A stretch of 12,404 nucleotides of DNA from Amoebophrya sp. AT5.2 (Eukaryota > Sar > Dinophyceae > Syndiniales > Amoebophryaceae). Positions 8,945 to 12,404 of this stretch are shown piece after piece. A program made the translations under genes and the position numbers. Numbering within the stretch: the stretch's first letter is position 1; each line of letters opens with the position of its first letter. The DNA lies in assembly GCA_005223375.1 (NCBI GenBank), contig RXOD01005816.1, forward strand, positions 1 to 12,404, given 5' to 3'. Under the pieces are notes generated by a model. The model was not told the origin of the DNA. It was given only the letters and a program-made list of their open reading frames with translations, and made no database searches.

Positions 8945-11900
8945 ATGCCTCCCCCGGCGCCCGACAAGGGCACCGAGATGACGAGCGTGACGAACGACGT
9001 GCAGCCCCTGCTGAAATCGGCCTCTTCTCGTCCGCGCATCAATGTTCTTGGCGTCGACGTCGTGAATGACGACGACCTCGGCGACGTGGTCTGGGTGTTT
9101 CCCGTGAAGATCAGCGAGGAGGCCTGTCTCCGCCAGCAGTGCTCGGTGCAGACGGCGAAAGAGTTGCCCAAGTGCGACTGCAAGGGGTACGGCACTGTCG
9201 GATGGGACGCGGTATACAAAGCGAAGTATGCCAGGGATGAAAAAGTGATGTTGTCGGCGCCACAACTGATACCACGACAAGCCGCAAAAAACCGGAACAA
9301 GACGTCATCCCTGTGCTGTACTAGCTAGAGCCCAAGTCTGTACTGACACTCCCTCCTTCCAACTACTGCCTCCTGCCGGGGCCTGTCTGCGTGAGGACTG
9401 TGATCCTTATACTAGCCGACGACTTCGAGACTTCATGGTTCCATGTGAGCCTTGTTCCATACGGAGGACTGCCTGCTCATGGCGAAAAACCGGCAATAAG
9501 GCTCACATGGACAAGGATCCTTGACCTTGTAGCCATGGACGACAGGCCGTCTTTGTATAGTAAAGTGCAAGTGGCCCCCCGTCGGTCTCGGTAGTCTGTG
9601 GATGTGGAGTTAGCGGGTCGTAATTTAATCACGCCGACGGCTTTACTGTTCCGTTCCATACGGAGGACTGCCTGTTCATGGCAAAGGAGATCTTTGTGGC
9701 ACAGCGGCCAAAAGCCAACGAGCACCAGCTGCCGACGAATCGCGACCGGCTCACGGCGGACTTCAACATGGACATGACTCGCCTCGAGTTCCACACCAAA
9801 GTAATGGAACGAGTCATGGACCTGCTCACGGGCAACAGAATCGGCCTAACCGTCAACACGACGCTGAGTACCGATTACTTTATATCGATTTCCTTCGATC
9901 TTTTTATCCGATGACCTGACGACGGTGCGACTACGAGCACAAAACCGTAATTTCTGCGAGCGTCGGCCCCTCCTTTCAATGCAGAGGTGCCTCATACGCC
10001 GTTGAAATTGAAAAATATATTTTACGGATACTCTGAATTCTTATCCTTTCGCATCAAGTCGGCCCCATCGGACATCGGGACGCGGCGGATCATCGGATGT
10101 AAGTACTTTAGTCTGAACTGCAGGTGCTGACAACGACGAAATTTTTTTCTGTCTGGGTACGGAGAGCAGGTCCGAGCTGGTGAAACTGATCGCGAACAGT
10201 GAGGGGTACCGTGCAGCGCTCCGCGGCAACATGTACCCCGTGGCGACAGCGCGCGACAGCGTCGGCGAGAACGGCCGACTCGCCGTGCCGCAGATCAACG
10301 ACGGCGCAGGTCTAAAATCAGCGCCCGGGTGGACCACGTACTTACTTACTTTCACCAGACTTAATAATTAATATTAAAGTTGTAGTACCTAGTTCGTCTT
10401 ATGGTAGTGGTACCTACCATACTTCTACTTTAGACTCATTGCTTGAGTGATGATCTGATGATTGAATATACTGAACACCGGGCGGGCGTGTAGGTACGAG
10501 CTGGAGAACGAGCACTACTTCGAAGACTTTCGCGGGATCGATAAGCTTCGCATGATGCGGCGGCGCATCTCGCACTTCGTGGACGTGAACTGCCTCGAGC
10601 GATACGGCGTGATGATCAAGAAGTTCATCGTGCACAAGTGGGACGAGGTGGCCATGCTGGAGGATACAACAGGACCAGCTGGCTTAACTAGGTAAGTGGG
10701 AGGCATCAATGGGAATGGGTCGTCCCTTCGAGTGCTGGCGAGCGTCGATCAAGGCGCTCGTCTGAACCGCCCGGCGCGAGCCGACCGGTCGCGGTTACAG
10801 AAGTGCCCTATACATAGTGTGGGGATCATGAGGAGGAGGCGGCTTCCTCGCTAACGACGAGCCATTGGGTTTGGGAGAGAGTTGGCAGCAAGCGACAGAC
10901 TAGCATGGCCATGGTGATGAAGGGGAATAATAAAAAAAGAGGGCGCCTGGGTACCTAGTGTGGCGATCTAATGCAGCAGCAGCGCTTCCGCTTGCCAGCT
11001 CTAGGCTGCGTATTTCTCAGTGGTCTGCCGACCGTGGATTTCCGCTTCGCACGCTGCTCCTTCCGCGAAGCCTTTTCCAGGACATAGCGACACAACACCC
11101 CGATCCACAAGACCCCCCCAAAAAATTTCCCTAAATGCCACCTGCACCTACCTACTTTACGTTTACCAGCTGGTCCCACCATAGAGAACCGGGCGACGAA
11201 CTTCGGACACCGCGGCTCCTTCTGGAAGATTCCGGCGCTGCGGATAGACGAGGCCAAGGACTACTTTGGGGAGGAAATGGCGTTCTTCTTCCACTGGTTC
11301 CGCTTCTACACCGTGCAGCTCCTCCTCCCGGCGTTTGTGGCAATCGTTTTGTACTTCCGCAGGTTCATCGGCTTCGACGTCACGCAACAGAGGTATTTTT
11401 TTCTACAAACATAGTTTATACATAGTTTTATTAGAAGTTCTTTTCAGGTGGTGGTGGAGGTGGTCTGGCACTGGCTCTGGTCGTAAAATTAATTTCGAGG
11501 ATCGCTCCTGGATTTGGATATGCTATGGTTAGGTTCGTTTATGGACGATTCGATTGGAACTCGGATTGGCTTTGGCGTCGCTGTCTGGTGCAGCTCATGA
11601 AATGGCTTGTATTGCGTCTACTTGGCGTTGCATGAGCTTGACGTTGACACCATTCCCAGGTTGATCCAGGACTGCTTTTGTCTTTTCATGGCGCTATGGG
11701 CAGCGCAGTTCTGCGAGAACTACAACCGGCAATCCATCATCCAAGCCATGCTCTGGGGCACGCGAAATTACGACAACGTCGCGGCCGTGCGGTCCGGATA
11801 TCGGGATCACGGTAGAGGTTTCTTGCCTTCGGATGCTGGACCGATACACGCATGTGCAAGAAAATGAGCTGCTATTACTCCTGGAATGAACAAGAATGTA

Positions 11901-12121
11901 GTTGTCCTACTCCGACATAAGTACTAAAAACGAAACCCGTTTTCGTTTAAATGTAAATCATCTAAATCGGAAAAAATAAACAAGAAATCGCCCATCCTAC
12001 TTCCCTCTACTTCCTCAATCGCGCTGCCAGACGACGCCGACCGCAAGGCTGGTTGGTGGTCTGCTTTGGGTGCTTCTGTGATGTCGACTTTTCTGGCTTA
12101 TGAAATTATCTGGAATCCCTG
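8945..12121 (+). CDS. Anoctamin (TMEM16) family membrane protein, multi-exon, 3' incomplete
   Basis: Likely exons: 8945 to about 9244; 9666-9867; 10170-10337 (5' edge uncertain); 10494 to about 10682; about 11174-11392; 11660-11811; 12031-12121 (candidate). Anoctamins are membrane proteins with about ten segments that act as Ca-activated lipid scramblases or chloride channels. Seen: a start at ATG 8945 followed by VVWVFPVKI; YELENEHYFEDFRGIDKLRM (10495 on) and FIVHKWDEVAML, matching the conserved cytosolic block before the channel; PALRIDEAKDYFGEEMAFFF (about 11230-11290), equivalent to the family IRxYFGEKIALYF motif; TM1 FYTVQLLLPAFVAIVLYF; TM2 LIQDCFCLFMALWAAQF followed by CENYNRQS; WGTRNYDNVAAVRSGYR, equivalent to the family WGT..RPEF; and a possible TM3, SALGASVMSTFLAYEII. 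The Ca-binding and scramblase helices (TM4-TM8) are not in the window, so function cannot be narrowed. The N-terminal joins are the weakest part of the model. Confidence 0.8.
9440..9511. repeat. Inverted repeat enclosing a duplicate 3' splice site
   Basis: TCCATGTGAGCCTT (9440-9453) is the exact reverse complement of AAGGCTCACATGGA (9498-9511), a 14-bp stem extended inward by one wobble and two A-T pairs. The loop holds most of the first copy of the 30-base direct repeat. Confidence 0.85.
9454..9483 (+). repeat. 30-base direct repeat, copy 1 (in intron)
   Basis: 29 of 30 bases match 9653-9682; the only difference is C for T in the ATG-proximal codon. It reproduces the pyrimidine-containing acceptor CCATACGGAG|GACTGCCTG and the start of the following exon, but is soon followed by a stop codon (CAA TAA) in that frame. 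Confidence 0.9.
9653..9682 (+). repeat. 30-base direct repeat, copy 2 (at the real exon)
   Basis: Second copy, 199 bases downstream of the first. It spans the acceptor at 9665 and encodes the start of the anoctamin exon, DCLFMAK, which stays open to beyond 9867. Confidence 0.9.
9868..10169 (+). other. Anoctamin intron 2 region (structure ambiguous)
   Basis: Donor CTGA|GTACCG at 9868 is the last GT before an in-frame stop. Two in-phase solutions exist. One uses only GT-AG sites with a 40-base micro-exon, 10059-10098, that ends at the strong donor GTAAGTAC. The other removes 9868-10156 through a direct repeat CTGAGTACCG / CTGGGTACGG (9864-9873, 10153-10162; 8 of 10 match), non-canonical but also in frame. 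The anoctamin N-terminus is too variable to decide by eye. Confidence 0.4.
10338..10493 (+). other. Anoctamin intron 3
   Basis: A 156-base GT-AG intron, phase 2, donor ACCAC|GTACTTAC, acceptor GTGTAG|GTACGAG. GTAC is repeated at both boundaries. Joining gives GWTT-YELENEH. An inverted repeat ATGGTAG / CTACCAT (10401-10407, 10414-10420) lies inside. The earlier donor at 10310 gives the wrong phase. Confidence 0.75.
10689..11154. repeat. Imperfect terminal inverted repeat of intron 4
   Basis: TAGGTAAGTG (10689-10698) followed by GGCAT (10702-10706) pairs with the reverse complement of 11135-11154, which reads TAGGTAGGTG then GGCAT. The arms lie 6 and 10 bases inside the two direct repeats. Confidence 0.6.
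10811..10968 (+). repeat. 17-base direct repeat inside intron 4
   Basis: TACATAGTGTGGGGATC (10811-10827) and TACCTAGTGTGGCGATC (10952-10968) match at 15 of 17 positions. No coding role is seen. Confidence 0.6.
11393..11659 (+). other. Anoctamin intron 5
   Basis: A 267-base GT-AG intron, phase 2, donor CAACAGAG|GTATTTTT, acceptor CATTCCCAG|GTTGAT. AGGT occurs at both boundaries. It separates the TM1 exon from the TM2 exon. An internal strong acceptor-like site, TTCTTTTCAG at 11438-11447, has no phase-compatible exon that I could find. Confidence 0.75.
11812..12030 (+). other. Anoctamin intron 6 (candidate)
   Basis: A 219-base GT-AG intron, phase 1, donor CAC G|GTAGAGG, acceptor CGCTGCCAG|ACGACG after a long pyrimidine-rich tract. 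It joins RSGYRDH to DDADRKAGWW and a hydrophobic stretch where TM3 is expected. A small hairpin AAACGAAA / TTTCGTTT lies at 11928-11948. Confidence 0.5.
11978..12058 (+). repeat. Duplicated splice-acceptor segment, copy 1
   Basis: 81 bases covering the pyrimidine tract, the acceptor at 12030 and the first 28 bases of the candidate TM3 exon. It matches 12129-12212 except for a 3-base and a 6-base length difference in the pyrimidine tract. Confidence 0.9.
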
Positions 12122-12128
12122 GTGCTAA

Positions 12129-12212
12129 AAACAAGAAATCGCCCATCCTTCCCTCTACATCTACTTCCTCAATCGCGCTGCCAGACGACGCCGACCGCAA
12201 GGCTGGTTGGTG
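12129..12212 (+). repeat. Duplicated splice-acceptor segment, copy 2
   Basis: 84 bases, second copy. From the acceptor onward it is identical to copy 1 for 28 bases, then diverges. In the exon frame it reaches a stop (TAG, 12238-12240) after about 18 codons, so use of this acceptor would truncate the protein. Confidence 0.9.
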
Positions 12213-12404
12213 TTACAGCTCAAAAAAAATGCATTGTTAGACGCATCTTTTAAAAACGGCCGCCCCCACCTTTTTTGGCCCGTTTGGGGCGTTTTTTGGC
12301 CTTATCACAAGGCCGCGCGTTTGCCAGAACAGCAGGGGTTGGCACCCTGAAGCGCGTGCTGGAAGCAAAAATGGGCTCCCACTGTGGCTGCTTCAGCCAT
12401 TCCC
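12213..12404. other. GC-rich, hairpin-rich, repeat-like end of window
   Basis: No gene assigned. TTTTTTGGCC occurs at 12281-12290 and 12292-12301. GGCCTT-ATCAC-AAGGCC (12298-12314) and GGCTG-CTT-CAGCC (12386-12398) are perfect short hairpins. Composition changes abruptly from the preceding intron-like DNA. This could be the edge of a dispersed repeat, which is inference only. Confidence 0.4.

Larger units (their letters stand above)
9245..9665 (+). other. Anoctamin intron 1 (donor uncertain)
   Basis: The frame from 8945 stops at 9328 and the next homologous exon begins after 9623, where the last in-frame stop lies. ACGGAG|GACTGC (exon from 9666) is the only in-frame AG acceptor I see between that stop and 9678. 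A phase-matched donor is AAA|GTGATG at 9245; donors at 9212 or 9197 are also possible. The intron contains a 30-base copy of its own acceptor and exon start. Confidence 0.45.
10683..11173 (+). other. Anoctamin intron 4, direct-repeat-bounded and non-canonical
   Basis: The exact 9-base string ACCAGCTGG lies at 10674-10682 and 11165-11173. Removing the 491 bases between equivalent points joins GGA CCA GCT GG to T CCC ACC ATA in frame, linking two conserved anoctamin blocks. The cut can fall anywhere within the repeat (for example CT...AG), but never gives GT-AG. The tempting donor AG|GTAAGTGG at 10692 is phase 2, and I found no phase-2 acceptor near the downstream block. The ends carry an imperfect inverted repeat (10689-10706 with 11135-11154). 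Confidence 0.65.

Noticed and set aside
9391..9594. Open frame of 67 codons between anoctamin exons
   Set aside because: It reads the decoy repeat in a different frame from the real exon and has no family features; treated as intron.
10310..10493. Donor GCAG|GTCTAA for the 10170 exon
   Set aside because: Joining it to 10494 gives the wrong phase and destroys the YELENEH block; the donor at 10338 fits.
11448..11631. Extra exon after the strong acceptor at 11447 (hydrophobic frame LALALVVKLI...)
   Set aside because: It needs phase 1 while the upstream exon ends in phase 2, and it would insert about 60 residues between TM1 and TM2. Direct joining 11392/11660 is cleaner.

Overview
The window looks like nuclear DNA of a unicellular eukaryote, not of a bacterium. 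All three recognisable genes lie on the + strand, are split by introns of about 130-490 bases, and encode typical eukaryotic proteins: a tubulin tyrosine ligase-like (TTLL) enzyme, the replication protein Psf3/GINS3, and an anoctamin (TMEM16). Most acceptors read AG|G, the boundaries often carry short direct repeats (GTAC, AGGT, CAGG), and one intron can only be removed in frame through a 9-base direct repeat flanked by an imperfect inverted repeat. One-strand gene order, AG|G acceptors and repeat-flanked non-canonical introns fit the dinoflagellate lineage, possibly a Syndiniales parasite such as Amoebophrya. That placement is inference; no rRNA or other marker gene is present.

Layout. Positions 1-6212 hold the TTLL gene (5' end missing): a catalytic core in exons 1-3, then a tail of about 1,400 residues, very rich in Ser, Gly, Ala and Thr, in exons 4-5. 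Positions 6213-7440 are intergenic. Positions 7441-8310 hold a two-exon Psf3 gene whose 214-residue product matches the family length. Positions 8311-8944 are a spacer and probable leader with a duplicated 18-base motif and a (CT)12 run. From 8945 to at least 11811, probably 12121 and beyond, lies an anoctamin gene with at least seven exons, 3'-incomplete. Its introns are unusual: two carry duplicated copies of their own 3' splice site plus the first codons of the adjoining exon, and one is bounded by direct and inverted repeats. The last 190 bases are GC-rich, hairpin-forming repeat-like DNA.

The three genes have no obvious shared pathway: microtubule modification (cilia/cytoskeleton), DNA replication (CMG helicase) and membrane lipid or ion transport. 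The most interesting content is how the introns are built rather than the gene set. Exon joins were worked out by hand from reading phase, splice signals and protein family patterns; no transcript data were available.
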